Positions 12,911-25,156 of a DNA stretch of 64,000 nt are shown in pieces. Made by a program: the position numbers and the translations under genes. The notes under the pieces were generated by a model. That model searched no databases and had not been told where the DNA came from. It saw only the letters and a list, made by a program, of their open reading frames with translations. Numbering within the stretch: the first letter of the stretch is position 1; each line of letters starts with the position of its first letter. Source of the stretch: Mesorhabditis belari (lineage: Eukaryota; Nematoda; Chromadorea; Rhabditida; Rhabditidae); assembly GCA_958450365.1 (NCBI GenBank), contig CAUEEP010000760.1, positions 879,462-943,461 on the forward strand, written 5' to 3'.

Positions 12911-13004
12911 AAGAAAATCCGGCGAGTTGGATGACCATTCTCCTGGACATCAACTGTAATCCATTCAAGAAAATTCTTTGCAATGCAATCTTAAGTTTCT
13001 CGAG

Positions 13005-13062
13005 CTGATAGAGCTGATAGAGCAGATAGAGCTCGAGCTGATAGAGCTGATAGAGTCTGCTG
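13005..13062. repeat. Short tandem repeat agctgatagagc
   Basis: Five or six copies of a 12-bp unit, with local duplications. Confidence 0.8.
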
Positions 13063-13592
13063 AAATACCCAGAGCTCATTTCTGAAGTGCTGCTGACTCC
13101 AAGGCAAAATTTCTGTTTTCAGCATATTCAGATATTTATCCTGTTTGGAATAGGATGCACTCCATGATTTTGGAACACCCTGCACTCTGTACTTTCAAGC
13201 ATTAAAGTAATCCGTTGACACACTTCAGTAGTTTTTCCTCAATCAATATTCAAAGGCCACAAACGCACAAGTTCTTTTATTGAGCTTTGTGATCCAGACT
13301 CCAGAAAAAGGCTGAAAGGAACAGCCGATGGCCGATAATATCCTTTTTTCTGTGTCAGTGACCTCGAAAGACCGTTTGCTTTTTCTAGATAAGCGTTTCT
13401 TCTCACCCCTTTCTTTTCTTGAAAGGTTTTCCGTTTGCCCTTTGAAATTTGCTTTTTGTCTGATTCCTGCATAAAAAAACTTTATCTGATTCCTGTATAT
13501 TACGAAAATTATTCTTGATTTCTCGATTTATTCAAGTTTTCAGCTTTATTCAATCTTCAATCTTGCCAATTTTCGGGTAGCCAACAGCTGCG

Positions 13593-16500
13593 ATGGCCTC
13601 AAAACCGTTACTCAAGTAAGTATTTTGAAAAAGTCTCAAGAAGTTCTTAAGGAAGTTCTTTAAGCATTTGTTTTTCTAGCCAACAGCTGCGATGGCCTCA
13701 AAACCTCTGATTCTTGTCCATTTTCTTCTTTTTTTCTTCTTCCTTTCTTTTCTTCTTCTTTTCTTCTTTTCTTCCTTTCTTCTTTTCTTCTTCTCTTCTC
13801 TTTTTCTTCTTCTTTCCTTTTTTCTTTCTTTTCTTTTGACTTCTCTTCATTACAAATTAGTGAAATAAAGAGTATTCTTTAATTTTTCTAAACTTATCTC
13901 TAATTTCTAGCAAATCTGGGCAAAATCATCTTTTCACAACCCAAAAACGCCTATCTTTCCTTCCAAGAACACCCAAATTAGTGAAATAAAATTTTATTGG
14001 CTCCCGATTTTTGGGAATTCTTAAGATGAAACAGTAAAGAGATGACCTCAAAAAAGAAGAATTTTTAAATTTTCTACTTTAGACTGAAAAATTGAATAAA
14101 AATTCTTTTCTGTGCTACTTTTTTGACCATTCTTTTGATTGAACAAATCAGAATTGTTGATTTTTTTGTTTTTATGTTGATTTGATGAATTTTGAAATGA
14201 ATCTGGCCTTAAAAAGGGTCAAATTTTCACAAGATTGTTCGGCTTTGCCTTGGTTCCTTGTTTTGGTTCCTTGCTTTGGTTCCTGGCTTGGGCTTCTTGC
14301 TTGGGCTTCTTGTTTTGGTTCCTTCTTTTGGTTCCTTGTTTTGGTTCCTGGTTTGGGCTTCTTGTTTTGGTTCCTTGTTTTGGTTCCTTGTTTTGGTTCC
14401 TTGTTTTGGTTCCTGGCTTTGGTTCCTTGCTTTGGTTCCTTCCTTTGGTTCCTTCCTTTGGTTCCTTCCTTTGGTTCCTTCCTTTGGTTCCTTCCTTTGG
14501 TTCCTTCCTTTGGTTCCTTCCTTTGGTTTCTTCCTTTGGTTCCTTCCTTTGGTTTCTTCCTTTGGTTTCTTCCTTTGGTTTCTTCCTTTGGTTCCTTCCT
14601 TTGGTTCCTTCCTTTGGTTCCTTCCTTTGGTTCCTTCCTTTGGTTCCTTCCTTTGGTTTCTTCCTTTGGTTTCTTCCTTTGGTTCCTTCCTTTGGTTCCT
14701 TCCTTTGGTTCCTTCCTTTGGTTTCTTCCTTTGGTTTCTTCCTTTGGTTCCTTCCTTTGGTTTCTTCCTTTGGTTTCTTCCGTTGGTTTCTTCCTTTGGT
14801 TCCTTCCTTTGGTTCCTTCCTTTGGTTTCTTGCGTTGGTTTTTCCGTTAATTTCTCTCAGTCAGTAATCTTTCAAACCCCCAACAATTTAGGTCAAAGTA
14901 CGCTACGTGCTCTTGTCAAAACTCTAATCCGTTCAGTTTCCAAAGCGCAATCACGCGAATGTTTTCGTTTCAACGATCGGGTGATTGAGGGAAAAATCTG
15001 CATATTTTTGACACCCCCAGCAACCGGGAACTCTTATCAAATTGTGGAAAAGGATTATTTTTAAATCACTTTTTTCTTTCCTTTTCCTACCGGACTCAAA
15101 TTTGCAGAAGTTCTTTGAATTTTCATTGGAAACTCTCGCAAAAATTCAAAAGATATCGAAATTTGTATCGAATTTCGGACAAAAATTGAAACAATTTTTG
15201 TTAGCAATAATCCTTTCCTATTGTTTTTTTGTATTCCTCTTGTTTAAAGACTTCTAAACGACTTCTACGGGAATCAGTTTTCATTTAATTAGCCCAATTT
15301 TTTCATCCTTGGCTATGCCTTGCGATTCCTCATCGAGTAAAACGAAAAATGGGCTAATCGATTGCAAACTGACAGCTCGATCACGGTAGTCTTCAAAATG
15401 TGTGCCTTTTAGAAACCAATCAACAATTATATGCTTTTTATTGGTCATTTGATGGGCGCCCCGCCCCTTTGGCCATTAGCAATCTAACTTTGAGCTCAAT
15501 ATCTTGGTGTTGAGCTGTTCGATTTAAATATTCTTAGTATCATTAGATGCGCCAAGTCTGTCTCTGTCGATTAGTACAAAAACCATTGAAATTGGACAGC
15601 CCAACACAAAGATATTTGAGCTCAAAGTTGGATTGCCAATGGCAAAGGGGACGGGGCGCTTATAAAAGGTGCGTCGCCCCGCCCCCTTTGCCATTGGCAA
15701 TCCAACTTTGAGCTCAAATCTCTTGGTGTTGGACTGTTCAACTGAGGTCTTCTTGGTATCATTTGATTGCCAATGACAAAAGGAGGTGGGGCGCGTATAA
15801 AACTTGTGTCGTCCCACCCCTTTTCCCATTAGCAATCTAAGTTTGAGCTCAATATCTTGGTGTTGAGCTGTTCAATTTAAATATTCTTGGTATCATTGGA
15901 TGTACCAAGTCTTTCTCTATCGATTGGTACAAAAATTATAGAAATTGGACAGCCCAACACCAAGAAATTTGATGGATGGCCAATGGGAAAAGGGCTGGGC
16001 GCGTATAAAAGGTCTTCCTGGCCCCGCCCCTTTTGCTATATCTTGGTCTTGGGCTATCCAATTTAAGTATTCTTAATATCCAATGATGCGCCAAGTCTGT
16101 CTCTGTCGATTAGTACAAAAACTATTGAAATTGGACAGCCCAACACGAAGAAATTTGGGCTCAAAGTTGGATAGCAAAGGCGGCGGGCACGTATCAAATT
16201 AATGAATCTGTAGAAATCTTTAGAAAATGCATTAGAGAAGAGAAACACGCTTCATTTTCTATTCATAACAAACACTCAGATTCTTTTGCGCTTTAAATTT
16301 CTCTTCGAAAACATTTCCAAAAGATTGCAATGACAAAAATTCGGAGGGCAAACACACAACAGAAATTTCGCTCTTTTCGATCGCCGATCGAAACAAAATG
16401 GGGAAAAGAAAAGCAATCGAAAAACATGATCGTCCTATCAATTGATTCATTTTTTTTCAGTTCTCGTAAAAAAAAGTGCACAATTCGCACGAAATTTTCA

Positions 16501-19500
16501 TTTTACAATGGATTTTAAACCATAATCATCTTCAAATCTTTACCGTTCTTGAATCTCGAACTTTCTTGATTTGATAACCATTTAAAAGCCTGTTTACCAG
16601 TTTGAATCACTTGAAATCATTTGAATTTCAAATTGAATTCATTTAACAGAAATAGAAAGATTTCTCTTCAAGAATAGCTATTTTCATTTTTGTTTTGACT
16701 CCAGAATCAACTCCAGAATCAACTCCAGAATCAACTCCATAATCAAACCTACATTTCCAGCTCCGAAGAACGGAGAATGAGCCAATCAAAGGACCCGTAT
16801 GGCTCGACAAATGGCAGCAAAAATGGCAGCAAGAAAGGCAGTGATGCGAAATCAGCTGAGGTTGAGATTCAGGTACAAAATTAAATCGAAATTTCCGAAT
16901 TCTTAACCCAAACTTTTGTTTAGAAGCTGAGAGAGCAACTCAAAGAACACGAGGCGGCAATCAAGACTGAAACGCAAGTGAAAAAGATTGGAGAGGTGAG
17001 AAAGTTGAGCAGTAGATATTTTTTTGAATACTCTATTTTCCCCTAATAGTAGTGTACCCGAAGCTTTGTCTAAATTGGTCGAAATCTCGAAAACCGCTTA
17101 TCAGAACCTATCGATGTGGAATCGGAAAATGTAGCTGACGATGAGATCTATTGGGGGATTTGAGTGTTGGGAAGCCAGCCAATTCACCGTCTCCTGTAGT
17201 TTACTTGTTTTAAACTATGGCTTTTTTCACCGTACCCGTCATTCCTGGGGTTCTAGGGTAACCGTTCTGTCCAGACGCTTCAGCAGGTCCTTGTTCTTCC
17301 GTGATTCTACGGGCTCCAGGGTATCCATCACTTCCGGGTCCTCCAGGCAATCCATCTCCAGGCAATCTTCTCCACGTTTACCAGGAATACCAGGAATACC
17401 AGATTCTCCTAAAGAACTTTTTAGATTAGTTTCTAAGTACTGTATTTTCCCCTAATAGTAGTGGACCCGAAGCTTTGCCCAAATTGATCGAAATCTCGAG
17501 AACCGCTTATCAGAACCTATCGATGTGGGGTCGGAAAATGTAGCTGACGATCAGATCTTGTAGGGGATTAGAGTGCTGAGCTTCTGCAAGAACTTAGAAA
17601 CCGTAAAATAGTCATCAACTCGGCTCGGCGGGATGCCCTATCATTAGAGAAAATACCGTAACACATAGACGACCGCGTGACTCAAGTCACGGTTGTTTCT
17701 TGTGAATGGCTGAACCAAATAAGCTCACAATTTGCAAGAGCATGTAATTTTGAGTCCTCTTTCCGAATCCGACGTTAGTTTTATTAGAACGTTGTGTGAT
17801 TTTTCGTAAAAAGCGGAAAAACCGGGTGTTACCTCGGATTCCATGGCCGAGTGGTCTGGGAGACCAATCTGGTCCACTACTATTACGTATGCAAAGTTCT
17901 TTATCTGTTCTTTAGCTAGTGTTTCAACGTACAACGTACTTTCAGCTAACAGCCAGCGTGATCGTGATCCTGTTGGTGGCTTTCACTTGGGCCCTCAGCA
18001 CCCAGTTCAGCAAGACAGCACTGACAGTCGACCGGGAGAACTTCTATGCCCCATATTTCATGGTCAGTGAGAATAATCGAAAATTCAACACTTAATAAAT
18101 ATTGTATCTGATTTGGATTCGATTCAAATCGGATATCCGACTTGGATTCAAGCCTATTAGCACCAGAAAAGGCTTTCCTGCATTTTACTGTGAATTCAAA
18201 GCAAAACCTCCAGTCTTAATCAGCGGAAACTTTATCCTCAGTCAATCGCTTCAGCAAGTTGGCTCCAGTGCTGAAACGTTAAAATTTGAATTTATCTACC
18301 ATCAGTTGATTTCAGCTGTTGGAATTTGGCTTTTCACTCTAAGAAAGTCATTGAATTTCTCGTAGCAGTGTGAAATCTGTAAAACAAAAACGGAAAATCG
18401 GTGCAAACAGCATGAAGACATAAACAAAATGCAAAAACATATCAAAACTCGTAAATAAGCTACTTTTTTGGCACGGCAAAACGGCAAAACGGTAAATTTT
18501 TTCGGTAAAACGTGTAAAACAGCTTTTCCAGGTTACCAGAGTTAAACTTTTATGAAATTTATAGAAAATGATTGAAATATTTTAAAAACATGATACCTTA
18601 CGGTGTAATAATATTTTAATCCAAATCAGATATTCGATTTGGATTCAATCTAACAATTTGGCAGTGCTTTCAGCTATCGCCTCACTAACTTCCAGCCAGC
18701 TATAGATGATGATTTGGCTATAGCCTCAGCTATAGCCACATCATTTCCATAGCCACATCATTTCCATAGCCACATCATTTCCATAGCCACATCATTTCCA
18801 TAGCCACATCATTTCCATAGCCACATCATTTCCATAGCCACATCATTTCCCTTTAACCGGTGATTTTCGAACTTGATCCCATTCAAATACACTCCGGATG
18901 ATGATAATTATCCGGTTTATCTGAAAAATCCGGAGAATTTCGGATAATTCTGGATAATTCCGGACATTATGAATTCTATTGGGTTGGTGAATTGAAAACA
19001 GAGCAATTGCAAAGCAAAACAAAAGCTCGAGGGTTCAATCCCCTTTCCTGCAACCTTTCTTTGCTATTCCTTATTTTATTACCCGAGAATGTGACTTTCT
19101 CCATAGCATCGATGTTCCATATAGTACACGTTAGTCCCATATGATTTATTAGGTTGGTGAATTGAAAACTACCGGACCTTGAGCTAAAATTTATTCAACA
19201 TAAAACCATGAATTCATTCCAAATAATTTCCATTATTATTGACGACTTCTGCCCATTTTAAAGGCAATTTGCGGAGTCCTCTTTAGTAGTAGGATTTTGG
19301 TTTGTGTGTGAGACAAGTGTGAGACTCAAAAATGGAGGACTGGACTTTGAGAATGGAGGACTGGGCTCCCAGTTTGAGCACTTTCTTCAAAAGAAACCCA
19401 TTTTGGTGTCAATAGAAAAGTTGTAGAGAATCAAAAATTAGGCTTATAGCCAAATTTCCAAAAAGATACACTTAGTAGTTTCGCTTAAAATGCAAGTTTT

Positions 19501-22500
19501 GTTGCAAGTTTTGTGAAAATTCGTAAATTTGACATTTCTTGAAAACCAGTTTTTGAATCGTTCTGAAAATTTGAATAGAAGCTTGATTTTTGATTTTCTA
19601 CAACTTTTCCATTGACACCAAAATGGGTTTCTTTTGAAGAAAGTGCTCAAACTGTCACATATGACAATAGCCCTCAGTTTTCAATTCACCAACCCAATAG
19701 CTGATTTTTTGTCTTTTTATCTTTTATTTTTTATCTCGCAAATCCCAAACAGCATACGAAATTTACATTTAAAAAATAAGAATAGCATTAAAAGCTTTTT
19801 AAAAATACACATAACAATGTCAAACTTTTTAGAGTTTAATCAATTCGACGTAAGGTTAACAATTGGAGATTTGAATGGTGAAAAAGCAACATTTTCGGTT
19901 TTAGGGTTTAAAAAAGTATATTAAAAATAAATCTAAATAAAATAAAGTATATTAAACTATATGCTGATTTAAAAAAAGGGTTTTTTAAAAGAACTTTTGG
20001 AAGGACTTTTGAAAGGACTTTTGAAAGGACTTTTGGAAGATCTTTTGGAAGATCTTTTGGAAGAACTTTTGAAAGGACTTTTGGAAGATCTTTTAGAAAG
20101 GCGAGGCTAAAAAGAAACCAGAGCCAAGCCAAGAAAAGTCTAGCAACAATTCCATGAGTTTCAGTGATAATCGACTTTTGTCTTATCTAATAAATCGACT
20201 CTATGTCTTGTCTAGTAATTCACAATGAGAAGTCCTTCACCATTCGATCAAATCAAATCAAATCGATTTCAGATGTGGTTCTCGACTTGCCATATGATCT
20301 TTTGTTACCCACTCTTTCTCTGCTACACAAAGATCGCCCGAAAGCAAACGATCGGTGAAGCACATCAGTGGGTCTAGGCTTTTGAATCAAAACTTGAAGC
20401 TTTTCTAAACTGAATTAAACTTTAGAGAAGCTCTTACTGTGTTCAAGGGACGAGGTCTCACTCCAATATCTCTTCTCCTTTACGTTTTCCCATTTTTGTG
20501 TCTCTGGGTGGCCGCTAACTATAGTTATGCACGATCTTTGGGTAAGTGTCAAAGAAAATAAGCGCTTACATGTTTTGCTTAATGTTTTAATCATAATTTG
20601 ACCTAATATTGGTTTCAATCTGTTCTTTCACGACCAACTTTCGTTCTAATTATAGAAAGGGTTTTAAAAAAACTACTTTTTAAACCCAAAAATAACAATT
20701 AAGCTAATATTGATCACTCATTTGAATCTCTAGCCAATTTCAGGATCAATCTCTGCCTCTGTAGCCACATCGATCTCCTCTTGTAACACTGCAATCGTCT
20801 ACATTCTTTCAATCATCGTTCTCAAAGAAGGCTTCTTCCCACATAAGGTAAACAATTGTTAGAACATAAATTGCATTCAAAAACTCAAATCCAGCAATCC
20901 AGCAAGCCAGTAAAGCAATCTTTTTCAAGATGCGTACCGTATTCTCTCTAATAGTAGTGCACCCTGAGCGTTGTCTAAATTGCTCGAAATCTCGAGAACC
21001 GCCTATCAGAACCTATCGATGTGGGATCGGAAAATGTAGCTGACGATGAGATCTAGTGGGGGATTGGAGTGTTGAGCTTCGGGGAAAACTTTGGAAGCCG
21101 TAAAATAGTCACCAACTCGGCTCCACTGGGTGCACTACTATTAGAGAAAATACGGTATACAGTTTGAAGCCGCTTCTTGTTGGAATGATCTTTATAATCA
21201 GTTATTTTACAACCACAATCACATGCCGTCATAGCCGACTGGCTAAGAGCCCCGTATCTTGGTGGGGAGGTCAAGGGTTCAATTTCGTCAGCTAGATTAT
21301 TGGTCTTTTTCGATTATGATTTTTTTCTCTACATTTAGGGCTTATGGGTTATGCTTGTTTATCCTATGTTATTTGTGCGAATGAAATATACCGTATTTTC
21401 TTTAATAGTAGTACACCCGGAGCTTTACCTAAATTGCTAGAAAGCTCGAAAAGCGCTTATCGAACCTATCGATTTGGGGTCGGAAAATGTAGCTGACGAT
21501 GAGATCTAGTGGGGGATTAAAGTCTTGAGCTTCTGTGAAAAACTTGGAAACGGTAAAATAGTCATCAACTCGGCTCTGTCGGGTTCTGCGGGCTCTGAGG
21601 GCTCTACTATTAGGGAAAATACGGTATTCGATTTGAGTTAAATCATCAAAATATAAGTTGAATTGATTTTAGCTGCTGTCAGTGATCTTTGCCATCGGTG
21701 GAGTGGTGGTGATGTCGTTTGATGGAGAGATTTCTGGAGAGATCATGGGCATCGTTTTGTCGATAATTTCGGCGACATCGGCTGCATTTTACAAGGTGCA
21801 CAAAAGTCATTTCAAAACTTTAACCAACTTTTTAGGTTTTCTTCAAACGTGTGATTGGATCGGCCTCGTTTCCTCAAGTGAGTTGTTAAGGTTTTTATTT
21901 GACTTTAGCTAAAGATAAAAGCCATTGCAGCTCTTGAACACTTAGAGTTTTAGGTTTCCATCTTTATGACATGTTTGGGAACACTAAACTTGTTCCTGAA
22001 TGTCGGCATTGCGTTTGGTCTCATTGCCACTCCATGGGAATGGATCAATTTCCAGCATGTACCTTGGCTTCCACTTTTCGGATCGGCTTTGCTCAGTTTG
22101 TGTAAGTCGCTAAAAAGATTTTTTCTATTAGGTTGGTAAAAAAGAAATGCGTGTTTTCGTTAAAAGTTTATTTTATCATAAAAACAAGATAACAATACAT
22201 TAATCCAAAAGGTATTCGCCATCTGCATCAATGACTTGTCGCCAACGTTCACGCGGAGAATGGATGCCCATCTTGAAGAACTCGACCGGCTGCGACTCGA
22301 AGAAGTTGGACACCCAAATTTGGACCTCGTCGCGGTTCTTGAACTTTTTCTCGGCCAAGGGGTGGTGCATTGATCAGAACAGATGGTAGTCGGAAGGCGC
22401 TAAGTCTGGGCTGTATGGCGGATGAGGCAGGACTTCCCAGCCCATTTCTTCAATTTTCTGCTGGGTGATTTTTGCGACATGCGGCCGAGGGTTATCGTTG

Positions 22501-24169
22501 AGGAATTTTGTCGACGCCGTATCCACACCTTGACGTCGCAGCGCCTGGTCCACGCGGTCCAATTGACCTTGGTAGAGGTTCGCCGTAACTGTTTGACTCG
22601 AATCCAGAACCTCAAAGTACACCAGGCCTTTACTGTTCCACCAAACACAAAGCATCACCTTTTTTCCGTCCGACATTTTTTAAACAATCTTTCTCGTAAA
22701 AAAAACAAAGTAAACATAGAAAAATTATATATCAAACGATGCGCAAGAACACGCTCTTTCCAATAGAATAAACTATTTTTAAAAAATCTTTTACTGTGAA
22801 TAAAATACAAATCAACAAACGCGACGCTCATTTCTTTTTTACCAACCTAATAATTAACTATAATTTAATAGATTTGTAAGAGCTAGCAATAACAATTCTA
22901 GTCAAAAACACCATTTTTTCATTAACCAAATTCAGGCTTCAACTTCACGATCAATTTCGGTATTGCCGTGCTTAATCCATTAGTGATTTCTGTTGGAATG
23001 CTTTGTGGTATCCCGTTGAATACAGGTTGATAAATATTACTTGAGGAGATGAGAATCAACGATGAGTTTAGTTATTGATGTTCTGTTCCGTGATGTGACA
23101 CCAACGGCTTTCTTTTTAACAGGTTGCTTCAAATAGAGAACTTGGCTAAGGCCATTTATTGCATTTCGTTAGCAAAAGAAATTCAAAGTAGACTAGAGCT
23201 GAGAATAGGCCAGACGGCTATTAGAATTGGCTTGTTAGTCTTTGATTCTTGAAAGTTAGGACCTAATTCGGGGACTTGAACGGAATGAACGGACCAAATG
23301 AACCGAAGACCGAAGAAGAATGGAAGGACCAGGGGTACCGAGTGTAGTTTAGCTCGGTTGGGTAGTTTAGGATTAAAAGCTTGTCTCAAACACAAAGCTA
23401 GCAAGCAGAGTGTATTGTGATTGAACTTGCAGCGGTCGATTAGACTTGAAGATTGGCGAAGGTCGATTGGCTAATAAGTTGAACTTATCTAAAAGCTTAG
23501 AACAATTAAATCCGGGTTTCAATTGGGAGACCCAATAAAATGAATAGCTTCAATCGATTCCCCGACCCCGAAAACTCCCGGGTACAATATCTTCTTTTTT
23601 ACCATGCACAAAGCAAAAGAGAAATTCCTATGTAAAATGACTGGTGAGGTATTCTTTGTGCGGTCGCGTAACCGCTCGCGAACGGCATACCCGTCCGGCA
23701 TAAGGTGCTTCCCTTTTGAAGGGAGCAAAAGAAGGGAGCAAAAGAAGTCGGTGTTCTGAACCGTTGATACGGCAAAATGAACATCTCGGTAAGGCCGACA
23801 GGACCGCATAAAGGCTTAGGCTTAGGCAACTGCGTAAAGACCAATGCGTAAAGACCAATGCGTAAAGACCAATGCGTAAAGACCAATGCGTAAAGACCAA
23901 TGCGTAAAGACCAATGCGTAAAGGCGAATGCGTAAAGGCCAATGCGTAAATGCCAATGCGTAAAGGCAAATGCTCATCAATTCTCATCAACAAAGAACCT
24001 TCTTCCAGGAACTGGTCTCATATTGATCTCTTTCTTGTTGATCATCACACCGGTTGACATTGTGGCCCGCTTGAAAAGAAGAGCCTGTGGAGTGAGAGAT
24101 GTGGAGAATGATGACCAAGAGCCACCAAAGGACATCATCGAAGAGACAGTTCAAGAGTCTAGGCATTGA
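13593..24169 (+). CDS. SLC35F3/F4-like multi-pass transporter, copy 1 (427 aa)
   Basis: Exons: 13593-13615, 16761-16872, 16924-16995, 17916-18062, 20273-20367, 20426-20541, 20744-20847, 21673-21795, 21836-21877, 21954-22101, 22936-23025, 23072-23122, 24009-24169. The phases agree throughout and sum to 427 codons plus stop. The N-terminus is hydrophilic (MASKPLL, then a Ser/Gly/Lys-rich stretch). About ten hydrophobic segments follow. Family landmarks are a Trp/Ala-rich first helix ahead of APYFM, the NYSYARSLG / SVATSISSCNTAIVY helix pair, SAAFYKVFFKRVIGSA, and the NFGIAVLNPLVISVGM helix near the end. This pattern is that of SLC35F3/F4, which in vertebrates is linked to thiamine transport; the substrate here is unknown. 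The C-terminus is acidic and cytosolic-looking. Intron 10 holds a mariner element and intron 12 a 14-bp minisatellite. The first exon is only 23 nt; a second in-frame ATG at 16778 could start a shorter form. Confidence 0.85.
13725..13850. repeat. Polypyrimidine (CTT)-rich tract
   Basis: About 125 bp of almost pure C/T in the first intron of the transporter gene, right after a 29-bp copy of the sequence around its start codon (13676-13707). Confidence 0.85.
14245..14846. repeat. 13-bp minisatellite, open in three plus-strand frames
   Basis: About 45 copies of ggttccttccttt and close variants (ggtttcttccttt). Since 13 is not a multiple of three, each plus frame reads the same 13-residue hydrophobic cycle (for example PLVPSFGSFLWFL). 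It sits within intron 1 of the SLC35F-like gene and is unlikely to be coding. Confidence 0.93.
15287..15400. mobile_element. Short palindromic MITE
   Basis: A short inverted-repeat element, related to the one at 57724-57872: both contain (t/a)tagc(c/t)caatttt near the start and gctcgat/cttgat(c/t)acggtagt at the end. It lies in intron 1 of the transporter. Confidence 0.55.
15465..16200. mobile_element. Cluster of GC-rich-tipped MITE copies (ccaatggcaaaagg family)
   Basis: At least four inverted or direct copies of a unit of about 180 bp. Each unit has tips like ttgccaatggcaaaaggggc followed by ggggcg and ccttttatacg, with interior gagctcaaat and accaagaatatt. The same family is at 2797-2988, 29185-29640 and 31905-32345. 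The GC-rich tips stand out from the AT-rich surroundings. Confidence 0.85.
17029..17660. mobile_element. ACCGTATTTT-family MITEs, two partial copies
   Basis: Left termini at 17029 (tattttcccctaatagtagt) and about 17440, and one right terminus at 17640-17660 (tcattagagaaaataccgta). The interior 'cgaaatctcga.aaccgcttatcagaacc' region is shared with the copies at 20936 and 21390. They lie in intron 3 of transporter copy 1. Confidence 0.75.
18735..18852. repeat. 17-bp minisatellite
   Basis: About seven copies of ccatagccacatcattt in intron 4 of transporter copy 1. Confidence 0.9.
18975..19090 (+). repeat. Solo MITE end joined to a tRNA-like box B sequence
   Basis: A left terminus of the TTGGGTTGGTGAATTG family (18978-19000) is followed at 19028-19050 by gagggttcaatcccctttcc, a Pol III box-B-like motif also present in the tRNA-derived repeats at 42385 and 49463. 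Only the 3' half of the tRNA-like unit is present. Confidence 0.55.
19149..19699. mobile_element. TTGGGTTGGTGAATTG MITE (about 550 bp), complete
   Basis: Near-palindromic: the left end ttaggttggtgaattgaaaa matches the right end ttttcaattcaccaaccc in inverse. The arms share gagcactttcttcaaaagaa. Other copies are at 24625-25156, 34411-34934 and 51561-52117, with a small deleted copy at 52238-52316. It lies in intron 4 of transporter copy 1. Confidence 0.88.
19985..20100. repeat. 13-bp tandem repeat, degenerate
   Basis: About nine copies of cttttggaagga or cttttgaaagga, in intron 4 of transporter copy 1. Confidence 0.8.
20936..21156. mobile_element. ACCGTATTTT-family MITE, complete 220-bp copy
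   Basis: Starts accgtattctctctaatagt and ends with the complement (actattagagaaaatacggt), flanked by T/A at the ends. This is the clearest complete member. It lies in intron 7 of transporter copy 1. Confidence 0.85.
21225..21292 (+). ncRNA. tRNA-derived repeat (SINE-like)
   Basis: A box-A-like tagccgactgg at 21233 and a box-B-like agggttcaattt at 21273 with tRNA-like spacing. The sequence is closely related to the minus-strand copy at 53424-53500. It does not fold as a normal tRNA, so it is read as a tRNA-derived repeat rather than a tRNA gene. Confidence 0.5.
21390..21625. mobile_element. ACCGTATTTT-family MITE
   Basis: Starts accgtattttctttaatagt and ends attagggaaaatacggt. It is about 235 bp and lies in intron 7 of transporter copy 1, beside the copy at 20936-21156. 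Confidence 0.82.
22128..22850 (-). mobile_element. Internally deleted mariner with a broken transposase
   Basis: Inverted ends ttaggttggtaaaaaagaaa and ttctttttaccaacctaa (one T longer), flanked by TA. On the minus strand 22676-22202 encodes the C-terminal part of a mariner transposase, with LNDNPRPHVAK and the DD34D signature YSPDLAPSDYHLF. The frame is interrupted by an in-frame stop right after HLF (at 22373) and continues with SMHHPLAEKKFKN to a natural end near 22202. The N-terminal DNA-binding half is missing (723 bp versus about 1.3 kb for a full mariner). It lies in intron 10 of transporter copy 1. Confidence 0.93.
23835..23972. repeat. 14-bp minisatellite
   Basis: About ten copies of aatgcgtaaagacc, ending 35 bp before the last exon of transporter copy 1 (24009). 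Two TTAGGC-like hexamers (ggcttaggcttaggc) lie just to the left at 23813. Confidence 0.9.
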
Positions 24170-24624
24170 TTGGGTTAAGTTGTAAGTTATAAGTTGTAAG
24201 TTGTAAGTAAGTATATCACTTTTTCAATCATGATCAATTTTCTTTGGTTTTCCCGAGCTTCCAATACTCCATTTATACTTGTTCTGTGTACTTTTTGCTA
24301 CTCAAACATGGGAACACATCCTTTCTGGTACATTCTACAAGCAAAAACATTCTCTCTGGTACATTCTACAAGCAAGAAAGGATTATTTATGCCAGAAAGA
24401 ATGGATGTTTACGTGTAAAATATGTGCATAAAGTACATCCAAGTAAAAGTTTTTGTCGCTTGTCCATGAAAATTGAACTTTTGAGTAATTAGTCATGGTT
24501 TGAAGGTTTATAACTTTGTCTAGAGATCATATTATTGCTAACTTTTGATATAGTTTTAACAAGAACGCTGCACTCTTTTGAATAATACAAAATAGCGGTC
24601 GATTTGACTTGAAGATAGGCTAAT

Positions 24625-25156
24625 ATTGGGTCGGTGAATTGAAAACTGAGGGCTATTGTCATATGTGACAGTTTGAGCACTTTCTTCAAAAGAAACCCAT
24701 TTTGGTGTCAATAGAAAAGTTGTAGAGAATCAAAAATTAAGTTTATATCCAAATTTTCAGAACGATTCAAAAACTGGTTTTCAAGAAATGCCAAATTTAC
24801 GAATTTTCACAAAGCTTGCAACAAAACTTGCATTTTAATCGAAACTGCTAAGTGTATCTTTTTGGAAATTTGGCTATAAGCCTAATTTTTGATTCTCTAC
24901 AACTTTTCTATTGACACCAAAATGGGTTTCTTTTGAAGAAAGTGCTCAAACTGGGCTGACAGCTGACATCTCCAGTCCTCCATTTTTGAGTCTCACACAC
25001 AAACCAAAATCCTACTACGAAAGAGGAATCCGCAAATTGCCTGTAAAATGGGCAGAAGTCGTCAATAATAATGGAGATTATTTGGAATGAATTCATGGTT
25101 TTATATTGAATAAATTTTAGCTCAAAGTCCGGCAGTTTTCAATTCACCAACCCAGT
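24625..25156. mobile_element. TTGGGTTGGTGAATTG MITE (about 530 bp), complete
   Basis: Ends ttgggtcggtgaattgaaaa and ttttcaattcaccaaccca, with the same arms as 19149-19699. It lies in the spacer between the two transporter genes. Confidence 0.88.

Noticed and set aside
14182..15064. Three overlapping hydrophobic open frames of more than 200 codons
   Set aside because: All are the 13-bp minisatellite. They lie inside an intron of the transporter.
17842..17880. tRNA-like box A (tggccgagtgg) before a transporter exon
   Set aside because: No box B at the right distance.
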